A stretch of DNA of 15,433 nt from Syntrophobacterales bacterium (GCA_021159265.1 JAGGSD010000406.1:1-15433); one strand, 5' to 3'. Counted from the first letter of the stretch, positions 6,897-14,968 are shown. The notes: generated by a model not told the origin, from the letters alone. Numbers and translations: made by a program.

Positions 6897-7074
6897 TTTT
6901 CGCACAAATGCGATATTTGCGCCTCAAAAATAATCCCTCAATCACATTTGTGAAATAGTATCATGCCTCTTTGTATCAACAACCAGAAAGTTCATGTTAG
7001 CTAAATTGCAACAGTGCGCTTTTGATCTCTATCTGACAACTTTTCATATTGCATCAACAATGTAAAAATATCTC

Positions 7075-7103
7075 TTGACAAATCGAATTTCAAGGACTAG
7101 ATA
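7075..7103 (+). promoter_or_regulatory. Candidate promoter of the EF-G gene
   Basis: A perfect TTGACA (7075-7080) is followed after 17 bases by TAGATA (7098-7103), a weak -10 box. Transcription would begin near 7110 and give a 5' untranslated region of about 115 bases that contains the hairpin at 7126-7160. The rest of the 354-base gap after leuD holds no other recognised feature. Confidence 0.45.
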
Positions 7104-7123
7104 TTTGCGCTTTCATGAACGAT

Positions 7124-7170
7124 GGATCCCTGTCTGGCGTGAAATCGCCAAATGAGGGATTTTTTATTTT
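7124..7170 (+). terminator. Hairpin with T-run between the EF-G promoter and start codon
   Basis: ATCCCT (7126-7131) pairs with AGGGAT (7155-7160), and a second stem, GGCG (7136-7139) with CGCC (7146-7149), is nested inside. TTTTTATTTT follows directly. This is terminator-like, but it lies downstream of the candidate EF-G promoter and 57 bases before the EF-G ATG. It could be an attenuator, or the end of a leuCD transcript. It matches no riboswitch class I know. Confidence 0.5.
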
Positions 7171-7226
7171 CAGATACAGACAATGACGAAACAAATGCAA
7201 TTGTAAGGACCTGAGGAAGCTTTACC

Positions 7227-9320
7227 ATGAAAAATGATGTCCATAAAGTTAGAAACATCGGTATCAGCGCGCATATAGATTCGGGAAAGACCACACTTAC
7301 TGAGAGGATTTTATTTTATACTAAACGTATACATGCCATCCATGATGTCAAAGGAAAAGATGGCGTCGGCGCAACCATGGATTCCATGGAACTTGAAAAG
7401 GAACGTGGCATTACCATCGCTTCGGCAGCCACGTTTTGTGAATGGCATGGTCATGAAATAAATATTATCGATACCCCCGGTCATGTTGATTTTACCGTAG
7501 AGGTTGAACGATCCCTCAGAGTTCTCGACGGCGCCATACTTGTCCTCTGTTCAGTAGGTGGGGTTCAGTCCCAGTCTATTACGGTTGACCAGCAGATGAA
7601 ACGGTATAAAGTTCCCTGTATTGCTTTTATCAACAAATGCGACCGGAGCGGGGCAAACCCCGATCGTGTAATCTCTCAACTTAAATCAAAGCTGGGACAC
7701 AACGCCGTGGCCATGCAAATACCCATCGGACTTGGAATTGATTTCAGGGGCGTTATTGATCTTGTCACCATGAAGGCTATCTATTTCGATGGAGATAACG
7801 GAGAAAACATTCGTATCGAAAGCATACAGGAATCTTTACTGGAGAAAGCCACGGCAAAACGAGAAGAATTGATCGATGCCGCGTCAATGTTTTCAGACGA
7901 ACTGACAGAGGCTATCCTCGAAGAAAAGGAGATTTCTGAAGATCTGATCCTGGATGCCGTACGCAGAGGAACATTAACCCGCAAAATAACACCTGTCTTT
8001 ATGGGTTCGGCTTACAAAAATAAAGGTGTGCAACCCCTTCTTGATGCGGTTACAAAATTGCTTCCATGTCCCGCTGAAGTGAAGAACGAGGCCCTTGACA
8101 TGGACAATAACGAAACTCCTGTTACCCTGTCCGGTGATTCGGACAAACCCATTGTTGCCCTTGCCTTTAAACTGGAAGACGGACCCTACGGCCAGCTTAC
8201 CTACATTCGCAACTATCAGGGAACTCTTGCAAGGGGTTCAATAATCGTAAATACACGCAATGGGAAAAAGGTCAAGGTTGGTCGTGTTGTCCGCATGCAT
8301 GCGGATCAGATGGAAGACATCGAGGCCATCCCCGCAGGATATATCGGAGCCCTTTTCGGGATCGATTGCGCGTCAGGAGACACCTTTGTCTCCCCGGGTA
8401 TCAATCTGACTATGACATCCATGTTCGTGCCTGATCCGGTTATCTCTCTTGCTATAGTTCCGAAAGACAACAAAGCCCAGATTAACATGTCCAAGGCTTT
8501 GAACAGATTTACAAAGGAGGACCCCACATTCAAAACTTTTGTTGACAATGAAACGAATGAAACTATTATCGAAGGCATGGGGGAACTTCACCTTGAAGTG
8601 TATGTTGAAAGAATGAGACGCGAGTACGGAGCCGAGGTCACAACAGGTCATCCCCGTGTTGCTTACAGGGAAACGATTACCCGGAGGGCCGAGTTCGACT
8701 ACACACATAAAAAACAAACCGGCGGTGCAGGACAGTATGGTCGTGTAGCCGGTTACATTGAGCCAGCCGCTGAAGGAGATTTTATCTTCGAAAACAGGAT
8801 AACCGGAGGCTCTATTCCTACACAGTTTATTTCCGCATGTGAAAAAGGTTTTAAAGCATGCCTGACAAAGGGTCCGAAAATGGGATTCCCAGTGACAGGA
8901 ATTAAAATTGTGATCAATGACGGGGCATCTCACTCCGTTGATTCTTCAGAAATGGCATTTCAGGCGGCAGCACGCGGCGCGTTTCTGCAAGGATATGCAA
9001 AAGCCAAGGCGGTTATTCATGAGCCCATCATGAAAGTAGTCGTGGAAACACCGACTGAGTTTCAAGGCGCTGTTATGGGACTTTTGAACCAGCGCAGAGG
9101 AATGATTGTCGGTTCCCAGGATGAAGGTCATATGAGTGTAATTGAGTCACAGGTTCCCCTTGCCGAAATGTTTGGCTTTTCAACGGTATTGAGGTCATCA
9201 TCACAGGGACAGGCCCAGTTTACAATGGAATTTGCGCTTTACAGGCCGGTGCCTCAATCGATAGCGGAGGAATTAATAGAAACTGCTGCAAAACAAAAAA
9301 GAAGTCGCACAATGAATTGA
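7227..9320 (+). CDS. fusA: Translation elongation factor G, mitochondrial EFG1 / spdEFG type
   Basis: EF-G is the GTPase that drives tRNA-mRNA translocation on the ribosome. The 697-residue protein has all five G motifs: AHIDSGKT (15-22), GIT (61-63), DTPGH (82-86), NKCD (136-139) and GSAYKNKG (260-267). Domains II, III (around 400-475), IV (around 480-600) and V (from about 605) follow in the usual order. AHIDSGKTTLTER and GKDGVGATMDSMELE match mitochondrial EFG1 better than the usual bacterial form, which reads AHIDAGKTTTTER and MDWMEQE. This points to the spdEFG subfamily known from spirochaetes, planctomycetes and deltaproteobacteria. In that group one paralogue translocates and another serves in ribosome recycling; the sequence resembles the translocating one. 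A second EF-G gene elsewhere in the genome is expected. The gene stands alone and not in the str operon with rpsL, rpsG and tuf. Confidence 0.93.
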   Translation: MKNDVHKVRNIGISAHIDSGKTTLTERILFYTKRIHAIHDVKGKDGVGATMDSMELEKERGITIASAATFCEWHGHEINIIDTPGHVDFTVEVERSLRVLDGAILVLCSVGGVQSQSITVDQQMKRYKVPCIAFINKCDRSGANPDRVISQLKSKLGHNAVAMQIPIGLGIDFRGVIDLVTMKAIYFDGDNGENIRIESIQESLLEKATAKREELIDAASMFSDELTEAILEEKEISEDLILDAVRRGTLTRKITPVFMGSAYKNKGVQPLLDAVTKLLPCPAEVKNEALDMDNNETPVTLSGDSDKPIVALAFKLEDGPYGQLTYIRNYQGTLARGSIIVNTRNGKKVKVGRVVRMHADQMEDIEAIPAGYIGALFGIDCASGDTFVSPGINLTMTSMFVPDPVISLAIVPKDNKAQINMSKALNRFTKEDPTFKTFVDNETNETIIEGMGELHLEVYVERMRREYGAEVTTGHPRVAYRETITRRAEFDYTHKKQTGGAGQYGRVAGYIEPAAEGDFIFENRITGGSIPTQFISACEKGFKACLTKGPKMGFPVTGIKIVINDGASHSVDSSEMAFQAAARGAFLQGYAKAKAVIHEPIMKVVVETPTEFQGAVMGLLNQRRGMIVGSQDEGHMSVIESQVPLAEMFGFSTVLRSSSQGQAQFTMEFALYRPVPQSIAEELIETAAKQKRSRTMN

Positions 9321-9329
9321 TTTAACAAA

Positions 9330-9565
9330 AATAAAACGTAACCGTTCACAGGTTCATGGTTCAGCGTTAAGGACAAAGGCAGCATTAAAGACCTGAAACC
9401 CTCGTCAAAAATGCTCATTTTCGCAAATAATTGCCGATTTGTCTCCAGATTTTGTTTCAGGCCTGACGAAGCTGACGCTTTTCCCGTAAATACGCATCCC
9501 AAATGCAGTCCGGGGACAAGAATGGAACCTTGAACCCTTGAACCCGTGAACGGTTACAATAAAAC
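9330..9565. mobile_element. 220-bp MITE-like element with 8-bp target duplication
   Basis: The ends are inverted repeats beginning GTAACCGTTCACRGGTTCA: the left starts at 9338, and the right, read in reverse, starts at 9557. They agree at 18 of the first 19 bases and continue, with one gap, for about 30. The 220-bp element is flanked exactly by the perfect direct repeat AATAAAAC (9330-9337 and 9558-9565), as expected of a target-site duplication. Inside, CCTGAAAC (9392-9399) and GTTTCAGG (9454-9461) form a second dyad. There is no ORF, so the element is non-autonomous. It fills most of the gap between the EF-G and ATPase genes. Confidence 0.7.
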
Positions 9566-9609
9566 ATCAAACTTCAAAAATCATTAACCTTAAAGACGGG
9601 ACAATCACT

Positions 9610-10305
9610 ATGCTAAAAAAAGACCTTATTCTTAAAAACCCCCTAAGTCTTCTGGGGTGTGAAACTGAAGATATCGTCCACGAAGGAGGATTCGGCGCGG
9701 TGCTTTCACGCGCCGGAGTCGGTAAAACAGCTTTTCTGGTACAGCTTGCCATAAACTCCATGCTGCGGAGTAAAAACGTTCTCCATATCAGCCTGAATGA
9801 CCCGGTAAAAAAAGTTGGCCTCTGGTATAAAGAACTATTTCATAATCTTGCGGAACAACACAGTCCGGCAGAGATAAAACAGCTTTGGGAGGATATACTT
9901 CCCCATAGATTTATTATGACATTCAAAGTCGAAGGCTTCAGCGTACCCAGACTTGGAGAAAGGATTACTGACCTTACGGAACAGAACATATTTCATCCCC
10001 GGATGATTATTATTGATGGGTTCCGTTTCAACGAATCAACACGAAAGCCCCTCATCGATTTGAAAGGTCTGGCAGAAAAGCACGAGTTTAATGTCTGGTT
10101 TACCGTTACCACACACCGCAATGAAGAACCCGAACCGGACGGTATGCCGATTTCCTTTTCACTTGTTGAAGAACTTTTTGATGCAGTTCTCAAGCTCTGG
10201 CCCGAAGGAGCAGAAACACACATAAAAATACTAAAGGGTATTTCCGCCGATAACTCCTCACTGCTCCTGGATTCTTCTACAATGCTGGTAAAAGATAAGA
10301 ACTAA
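9610..10305 (+). CDS. Small P-loop ATPase, RecA/KaiC-like, function unknown
   Basis: The 231-residue soluble protein is a single nucleotide-binding domain. The P-loop SRAGVGKT lies at 33-40 and has serine where the first glycine of the classical GxxxxGK[ST] is usual. A hydrophobic helix, AFLVQLAINSML, follows. Walker B is MIIIDG (132-137), and TVTTHRNEEPEPDG (165-178) sits where RecA/KaiC-type ATPases carry their next core strand and sensor. The middle (66-130) is helical and probably specific to this family. No DNA-binding, membrane or second domain is seen. The gene starts 45 bases after the flanking repeat of the MITE-like element, with only a weak ribosome-binding site. It is in the same direction as EF-G and the lipoprotein, but the gaps are too wide to argue for an operon. 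I do not recognise a named family and assign no function. Confidence 0.75.
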   Translation: MLKKDLILKNPLSLLGCETEDIVHEGGFGAVLSRAGVGKTAFLVQLAINSMLRSKNVLHISLNDPVKKVGLWYKELFHNLAEQHSPAEIKQLWEDILPHRFIMTFKVEGFSVPRLGERITDLTEQNIFHPRMIIIDGFRFNESTRKPLIDLKGLAEKHEFNVWFTVTTHRNEEPEPDGMPISFSLVEELFDAVLKLWPEGAETHIKILKGISADNSSLLLDSSTMLVKDKN

Positions 10306-10412
10306 TTTACATGTTCCTCTTTTGCTGTGCTTTGCCCGCACTCTTTTCCGTACGTGAATAAAAATCGGAGATATGTGAAGTATTTCATACCATAATCATG
10401 AACCATCTCATT

Positions 10413-10441
10413 TTGTTTTTCACTATACCTCAGCATATATT
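10413..10441 (+). promoter_or_regulatory. Candidate promoter of the lipoprotein gene
   Basis: TTGTTT (10413-10418), a 17-base spacer and TATATT (10436-10441, 5 of 6 consensus positions) lie about 105 bases before the lipoprotein start codon. Confidence 0.35.
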
Positions 10442-10547
10442 AACCAAAAGAAAAATGAGTCTGTTGATTCGTGGGGATTTTATATGTCTGCAATCTGCCT
10501 GATCATAATCGATTTCACAAAGCAAGATATTTGAAAGGAAACAGGTC

Positions 10548-11231
10548 ATGACTCTTTCTAAAAATAAGATTAGTTTCAGCATTTTTTCTATCTTGTTTTT
10601 GTTTTTTCTGCATGGATGTGTTCAAACATTATCATTAATAACCATACCCGTTACCGTAGCCCAACTCGGCGCGACGGCATATCAATCAATTGAAAAAGCA
10701 GATATCGATGCTGCGGTAACTTCGGGGGTTACTAAAAAGGAACTGAACAAAATTCAAAATGTTGCGATATTTTTGGGACAGGAAAACACGGAACCACCAT
10801 TTGGAAGGATAGGTGATCTCGGAGCCGTAGTAGGAGACAACCTGTGCGTAGAATTAACTAAATTGGGATTCAAGGTATATGAGGGAAGTAAATTAAGAAA
10901 ATTGACCAAAGCAGGTTACAGCACGAAAAAAATTGCTAACGCAGGGAAAAAATTAGGAGCACAGGCAATTGTCACCGGCAATATTACGGCTGGTCAGAAT
11001 CGTTCATTCGGTATGCTTGGGATAGGCAGAATGAATACAGTTGTTCAAAGTGTCTCAATGAAAATTATAGGTGTTAGAAAAGCTAATACATTAATGATCA
11101 TTACGATCAATTATAAAATCGGACAAAACCCGCGAGTTGCGGCAGAGGGCATGGCAATGGTCTTAAAGACAAAACTGGAAGACCCGACTCTGAATGTTGA
11201 GGAACTGTTTAAGAAAGAGAAAATAGGATAA
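10548..11231 (+). CDS. CsgG-like lipoprotein
   Basis: The 227-residue protein has a lipoprotein signal: basic start (KNKIS), a hydrophobic stretch to residue 21 and the lipobox LHGC with the acylated cysteine at C24. A helical region (30-60, TVAQLGATAYQSIEKADIDAAV) leads into a domain that resembles the CsgG/LpoB-like periplasmic fold. That domain includes VAIFLGQE, IGDLGAVVGDNLCVELTKLG, a KVYEGSKLRKL segment and LGAQAIVTGNITAG (about 136-149). The C-terminal part (SVSMKIIGVRKANTLMIITINYKIGQ) supplies the remaining strands. Val at position +2 after the cysteine is compatible with outer-membrane localisation. CsgG forms curli secretion pores, but no curli genes lie nearby, and relatives serve in other envelope roles. 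GAAAGGA upstream of ATG sets the start. Confidence 0.7.
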   Translation: MTLSKNKISFSIFSILFLFFLHGCVQTLSLITIPVTVAQLGATAYQSIEKADIDAAVTSGVTKKELNKIQNVAIFLGQENTEPPFGRIGDLGAVVGDNLCVELTKLGFKVYEGSKLRKLTKAGYSTKKIANAGKKLGAQAIVTGNITAGQNRSFGMLGIGRMNTVVQSVSMKIIGVRKANTLMIITINYKIGQNPRVAAEGMAMVLKTKLEDPTLNVEELFKKEKIG

Positions 11232-11247
11232 TTCAGTATTGGCAATC

Positions 11248-11302
11248 TCGTAAAAAGTCATCCACCAAGTCATTGCAAGGAGCGCAGCGACGAAGCAATC
11301 TA
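11248..11302. repeat. TCGTAAAAAG and GTCATTGCAAGGAGCG repeat between convergent genes
   Basis: The gap between the lipoprotein and helicase stop codons holds TCGTAAAAAG (11248-11257, also at 13469-13478). It is followed by a block starting GTCATTGCAAGGAGCGCAGC and ending AAGCAATCT, whose ATTGC and GCAAT ends pair. I recall the GTCATTGCGAGGAGCG type as a frequent small repeat in deltaproteobacterial genomes, but this was not checked. It could serve as a structured end for the convergent transcripts. Confidence 0.45.
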
Positions 11303-11322
11303 TTAAATACAAGTAGTTATAG

Positions 11323-13428
11323 TTATTCGAAGATTACGGGTTCCCTTAAAATGGCTTTTCTTGCTGCAGCGGCACACCGCGCTACATCCGGATGAGTATC
11401 TTTGAGCGAAGCAATCTGACGCAGGTTATCCGCTGTCCGCGAGATAAGCATAGCGAGATCACCATCAGCTATCTTCAATTTATTGACAATCCGCGCCCAA
11501 TCGACATTTCCGGCCCACTTGTAAATAGCTACAGAAGCCCAGAATGGGAGGGGATTTACATCGAATCCCGCATCTTTCATCCGTTGTGATATTGGGGCGA
11601 CGGTTGAGATAATTTTATCACAAGCTGCCAGAAGTTTTTTTGATTGCTCACTTCGTTTTAAAGCAATGTTTGCATCTCTGTCATAAACAAACGGAGCAAC
11701 AACGGCTGCGAGGAGAGCCTCATTTCTTTTCGGAAAAGCATCATTTGTCAAACATTCGGCGATAAGCAGTGGCTGGTCCAGTCTTAACTGTGATGTCCAC
11801 ATCCCCTTTTCTGTAAGACGATTGTTACAATTTACGAACCCTTCCGCCTTCAAGAAATTTAAATGTCTCTGAAAATCTTCCCATAAATCCGTTCTTATCT
11901 TTTTCTTCATTCGTTCTTTCTGCTGGTAATTGGCGAGAGATCTTTCGAAAATGGCTCTGATATCTTCCGGTGTGTGTGAGAGGAGAAGATTCAATGCCAT
12001 GGAAAAATCATTTCGAATCCGGCTCACTATTTTTTCCGGTTTCATAAATAAGAGGTTTCTAATGTGTAATATGTCCATATACTTTTGTGGAATAGTAAGC
12101 ATAAAACCGATATTATCCTGTCCCCGTCTTCCTGCTCTGCCCGTCATCTGGTGAAATTCTACGGCGTTCAGGGGCAGGAACTCACGGCCGTTGAACTGAT
12201 CCGAATTGAGCAGTACAACCGATCTTGCGGGAAAATTAACTCCCGCCGCCACGGTTGATGTGGCAAATACGACATCGAGATGGCCTTTCTTCATCATTGT
12301 TTCAACCATGAACTTCCAGGCCGGTAGTTGCCCGCCGTGATGAGCACCCACCCGGCAGCGGCGGAGACTTTGAAGTTGTTCATGATCCTCAAGATAGGGG
12401 AAATGATCGAGAATTGCCCGGAGATTTTCGTTAAAGGATTCTTTATCGGTCCGGCCTGGAGTGGTTTTAACAAGATTTACGGCGACATTGCATTCACCCC
12501 TTGATTTGAGAAAAAATATTGCCGGGAGAAGCTTGAATTTTCTCAACACCCCGATAATTTCATCAAAAGGAGGGAGTTTATTGCCATGTCGATAGATGTT
12601 TGGCCTGTTTCCCAGAAAGGAAACAACTTTCTTGAATATCTTTTTTCCGGTCAGAAGGGGCATAATAATTCCTGACGGGTGGAGAAAAAGAGGATAAAGT
12701 GGGACAGGCCGCCTGTCTTCTTTTATCACAATACATTCCCTGCCCCTGATGGAATTCAGCCAGCCGGCGATTTCCCGGCCGTTTCCAACAGTTGCCGACA
12801 GGAGCAGTAAATTTATCCTTGCGGGAAGATAGATCATGATCTCTTCCCAGACAACCCCTCTGTCTTCGTCTCCCAGAAAATGTGCCTCATCGAGAATGAC
12901 CAGATCATAGCCGAGGCTTTCTCCTTTGTGCATTGCATCATAAAGCTGGTTTCTCAGAATTTCCGTTGTGCCGACTATGATGGGAGCTTCCGTGTTATCC
13001 TTTGTATCCCCTGTGAGAATCCCCACATTGCCGCGCCCGAAGCTTTCGCCAAACTCCACCCATTTGGAATTGGTCAAAGCTTTCAGAGGTGACGCGTACC
13101 AGCATCGGCCACCTTTTCGAAACACATCTGAAATTGCCTCCTTGGCAATCCAGGTTTTCCCAGCGCCTGTTGGCGCTATAACAAGACAGTCCGTTTTTTT
13201 GATAGATTCGAGTGCGTGTACCTGGAATGGATCGGGTGTAAATGGCACTGAAGGCGGTTTTCCAATATGAGAAAATATCTCTTTCAATTCAGGTTCGGCC
13301 CCGGGCCCCATCCTGAAAGACTTTTTACCGGGAGATCTTGTCTTTATTCTTCCGCCGGACCTCTTCCCTTGATATCGCCGCCTTTTGATTGTCCGGGGGG
13401 GAGTGTGATTTTTTAAAACCTGGGACAT
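11323..13428 (-). CDS. Ski2-like DExH-box helicase
   Basis: The 701-residue superfamily 2 helicase resembles the Ski2/Mtr4-type ATP-dependent RNA or DNA helicases. Motifs in order are the upstream DPFQ (66-69), Walker A APTGAGKT (85-92), motif Ia YASPLKALTN (111-120), TGDT (139-142), motif II DEAH (180-183), motif III SAT (211-213), AHHGG (362-366), motifs IV-V FATSTVAAGVNFPA (388-401) and motif VI QMTGRAGRRGQ (427-437). After residue 450 come winged-helix and helical regions as in Ski2-like proteins, but shorter and without an obvious arch domain. The first 40 residues are strongly basic (RRRYQGKRSGGR, RSPGKK) and probably bind nucleic acid or are disordered. GGAAGGG seven bases before ATG 13428 fixes the start. 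It is transcribed divergently from the MFS gene. The substrate and biological role are not evident. Confidence 0.88.
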   Translation of the reverse strand: MSQVLKNHTPPRTIKRRRYQGKRSGGRIKTRSPGKKSFRMGPGAEPELKEIFSHIGKPPSVPFTPDPFQVHALESIKKTDCLVIAPTGAGKTWIAKEAISDVFRKGGRCWYASPLKALTNSKWVEFGESFGRGNVGILTGDTKDNTEAPIIVGTTEILRNQLYDAMHKGESLGYDLVILDEAHFLGDEDRGVVWEEIMIYLPARINLLLLSATVGNGREIAGWLNSIRGRECIVIKEDRRPVPLYPLFLHPSGIIMPLLTGKKIFKKVVSFLGNRPNIYRHGNKLPPFDEIIGVLRKFKLLPAIFFLKSRGECNVAVNLVKTTPGRTDKESFNENLRAILDHFPYLEDHEQLQSLRRCRVGAHHGGQLPAWKFMVETMMKKGHLDVVFATSTVAAGVNFPARSVVLLNSDQFNGREFLPLNAVEFHQMTGRAGRRGQDNIGFMLTIPQKYMDILHIRNLLFMKPEKIVSRIRNDFSMALNLLLSHTPEDIRAIFERSLANYQQKERMKKKIRTDLWEDFQRHLNFLKAEGFVNCNNRLTEKGMWTSQLRLDQPLLIAECLTNDAFPKRNEALLAAVVAPFVYDRDANIALKRSEQSKKLLAACDKIISTVAPISQRMKDAGFDVNPLPFWASVAIYKWAGNVDWARIVNKLKIADGDLAMLISRTADNLRQIASLKDTHPDVARCAAAARKAILREPVIFE

Positions 13429-13448
13429 CTGATAACCCTTCCATTACG

Positions 13449-13502
13449 GACAAATAAGCTTGATGGCTTCGTAAAAAGCTCTGCTATGCCATCTTATTTG
13501 TC
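13449..13502. repeat. Interrupted inverted repeat upstream of the helicase
   Basis: GACAAATAA (13449-13457) plus GATGGC (13462-13467) pair with GCCATC (13488-13493) plus TTATTTGTC (13494-13502): 15 base pairs with a 4-base bulge and a 20-base loop containing TCGTAAAAAG. The structure lies 20 bases upstream of the helicase start, so it falls in that gene's leader or promoter. It looks like a small dispersed hairpin element. Confidence 0.55.
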
Positions 13503-13654
13503 TATACGATGAAACAACTACCACAGTTTGTCGGCATCGTAAAGAATGATAGCGCAGATATCTTTTGAAATTGACAAAAACAGACATTGGTATTAAGTAT
13601 CATTCAAATTTAAAACCTATAAATATTTATGAGTGCGGAGTTATCAAAAGCGAT

Positions 13655-14968
13655 ATGGGAAAAGGGGGGGAAAAGAGCGGGATATTCTGGGGATGGTTTG
13701 TTGTTGCCGGAGTTTTCATAATACTAAGCGCCAGTTACGGCTCCAGGTATTGCTTTGGTGTCTTTGTCAGGCCCATGTTTGTCGAATACCAGTGGTCCAT
13801 GACTATTATTTCATTTGGCGCTTCCATTAACCTCTTTATGTATGCCGTAGGGGGAATTTTATCCGGATGGCTCCTCGATAGAATGGCGCCCAGATGGATC
13901 ATGACATTCGGGGCGGTTATTGCAGCAATCGGCTTTGTAATGGTGAGCTTTATTCAGACGCCGCTTCAGTTCTATCTTTCTTATGGAGTTTTATGCGGCC
14001 TTGGATCCGCGGGGGTTGGTGTGGTTGTGGGCAGTTCTTCCGTGGGAAAATGGTTTATCAGGAAGAGGGGGGTTGCCGTGGGCATTGCCTCAATGGGAAT
14101 AGGGGTGGGGACTATGATACTGACCCCGGTGGCAGGTTATATTGTCAAGAATTATGATTGGCGGAACGGATTTATCTTTTTTGGGATTCTGATTCTTATT
14201 GTGGGTGTTTTCCTTTCGCAAGTCTTTATGGGTAAAGCAAATCCAGAGTTATATGGCCTTTCGCCGGATGGTGAAAAGGTCCAAAAGGATCAAGAATGGC
14301 CCATGTCTGAAACCGGTATTGACTCTAAAGTTTCTCTCGCGCCTGTTTTAACGAATTCCCGCTTCTGGATCCTGGCTATCTGCTTCAGTCTTGCCGTTGT
14401 GGCACAGATGATGGCGTTCGTTCATCAGGTAACCTATGCCATTAGTAATAATATCGACAAAATTGCTGCAGCTTCGTCTATAGGTGTTATTGGAATTGCC
14501 AGTATCTTCGGAAGATTTTTCTTCGGGTGGTTCAGTGACCGTATCCAAGATGCCAAGTATTCCGCGTCCCTGGGTTTTTTCATCATGGCGGCAGGGATGT
14601 TCATCCTGTTGAAGGCGACTACTGCTAAGCTGCTGGTTGTTTATGCCCTTGTTTTCGGATTCGGCTATGGTTGTCTGGCTCCTATGATGCCCATTCTCCT
14701 TGCAGATCGATTCGGTCGATACGTTCTTGGGTCGGCCTACGGATGGCTTACTTTTTTTGTGGCTGGTTTTGGAGGAAGTCTCGGCCCTGTTCTTGGTGGG
14801 TTCATATACGATAAATTTGGATCATATGCCGGCGCTTGGCTGTTTGATGCAGTTATGCTGCTTGCTGTTGCCCTCGTTATGTTGACTCTTAAGGGAAATG
14901 GAGAACAGGGTGGCGTTCCGCATGGGCCAGATATGAAGATAGGTTTTAATCCACAGATATCCCCGTAG
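13655..14968 (+). CDS. MFS transporter, oxalate/formate or monocarboxylate type
   Basis: The 437-residue inner-membrane protein has about twelve hydrophobic segments in two halves separated by a polar loop (about 193-228). Motif A, GWLLDRMAPR, lies at 71-80 with a second-half echo, GWFSDR, at 291-296. KWFIRKRGVAVGIASMGIG (132-150) is the loop-helix pattern typical of the oxalate/formate antiporter and monocarboxylate transporter branch. The short cytoplasmic N-terminus leads directly into FWGWFVVAGVFIILSASYG. The likely substrate is a small carboxylate, but no specificity residue can be read with confidence. A longer frame opens at TTG 13565, but the extra 30 residues are unlike the family. 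ATG 13655 is preferred, although its GGAG (13637-13640) is rather distant. The gene stands alone and is divergent from the helicase. Confidence 0.85.
   Translation: MGKGGEKSGIFWGWFVVAGVFIILSASYGSRYCFGVFVRPMFVEYQWSMTIISFGASINLFMYAVGGILSGWLLDRMAPRWIMTFGAVIAAIGFVMVSFIQTPLQFYLSYGVLCGLGSAGVGVVVGSSSVGKWFIRKRGVAVGIASMGIGVGTMILTPVAGYIVKNYDWRNGFIFFGILILIVGVFLSQVFMGKANPELYGLSPDGEKVQKDQEWPMSETGIDSKVSLAPVLTNSRFWILAICFSLAVVAQMMAFVHQVTYAISNNIDKIAAASSIGVIGIASIFGRFFFGWFSDRIQDAKYSASLGFFIMAAGMFILLKATTAKLLVVYALVFGFGYGCLAPMMPILLADRFGRYVLGSAYGWLTFFVAGFGGSLGPVLGGFIYDKFGSYAGAWLFDAVMLLAVALVMLTLKGNGEQGGVPHGPDMKIGFNPQISP

Noticed and set aside
7115..7186. 23-codon ORF starting at ATG 7115 in the EF-G leader
   Set aside because: It has no Shine-Dalgarno and overlaps the terminator-like hairpin; its residues show no biased codon run. 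A leaderless peptide is possible but unsupported.
13565..13654. N-terminal extension of the MFS protein from TTG 13565
   Set aside because: The added 30 residues are polar and unlike the short cytoplasmic N-terminus of this transporter group, and there is no good ribosome-binding site.
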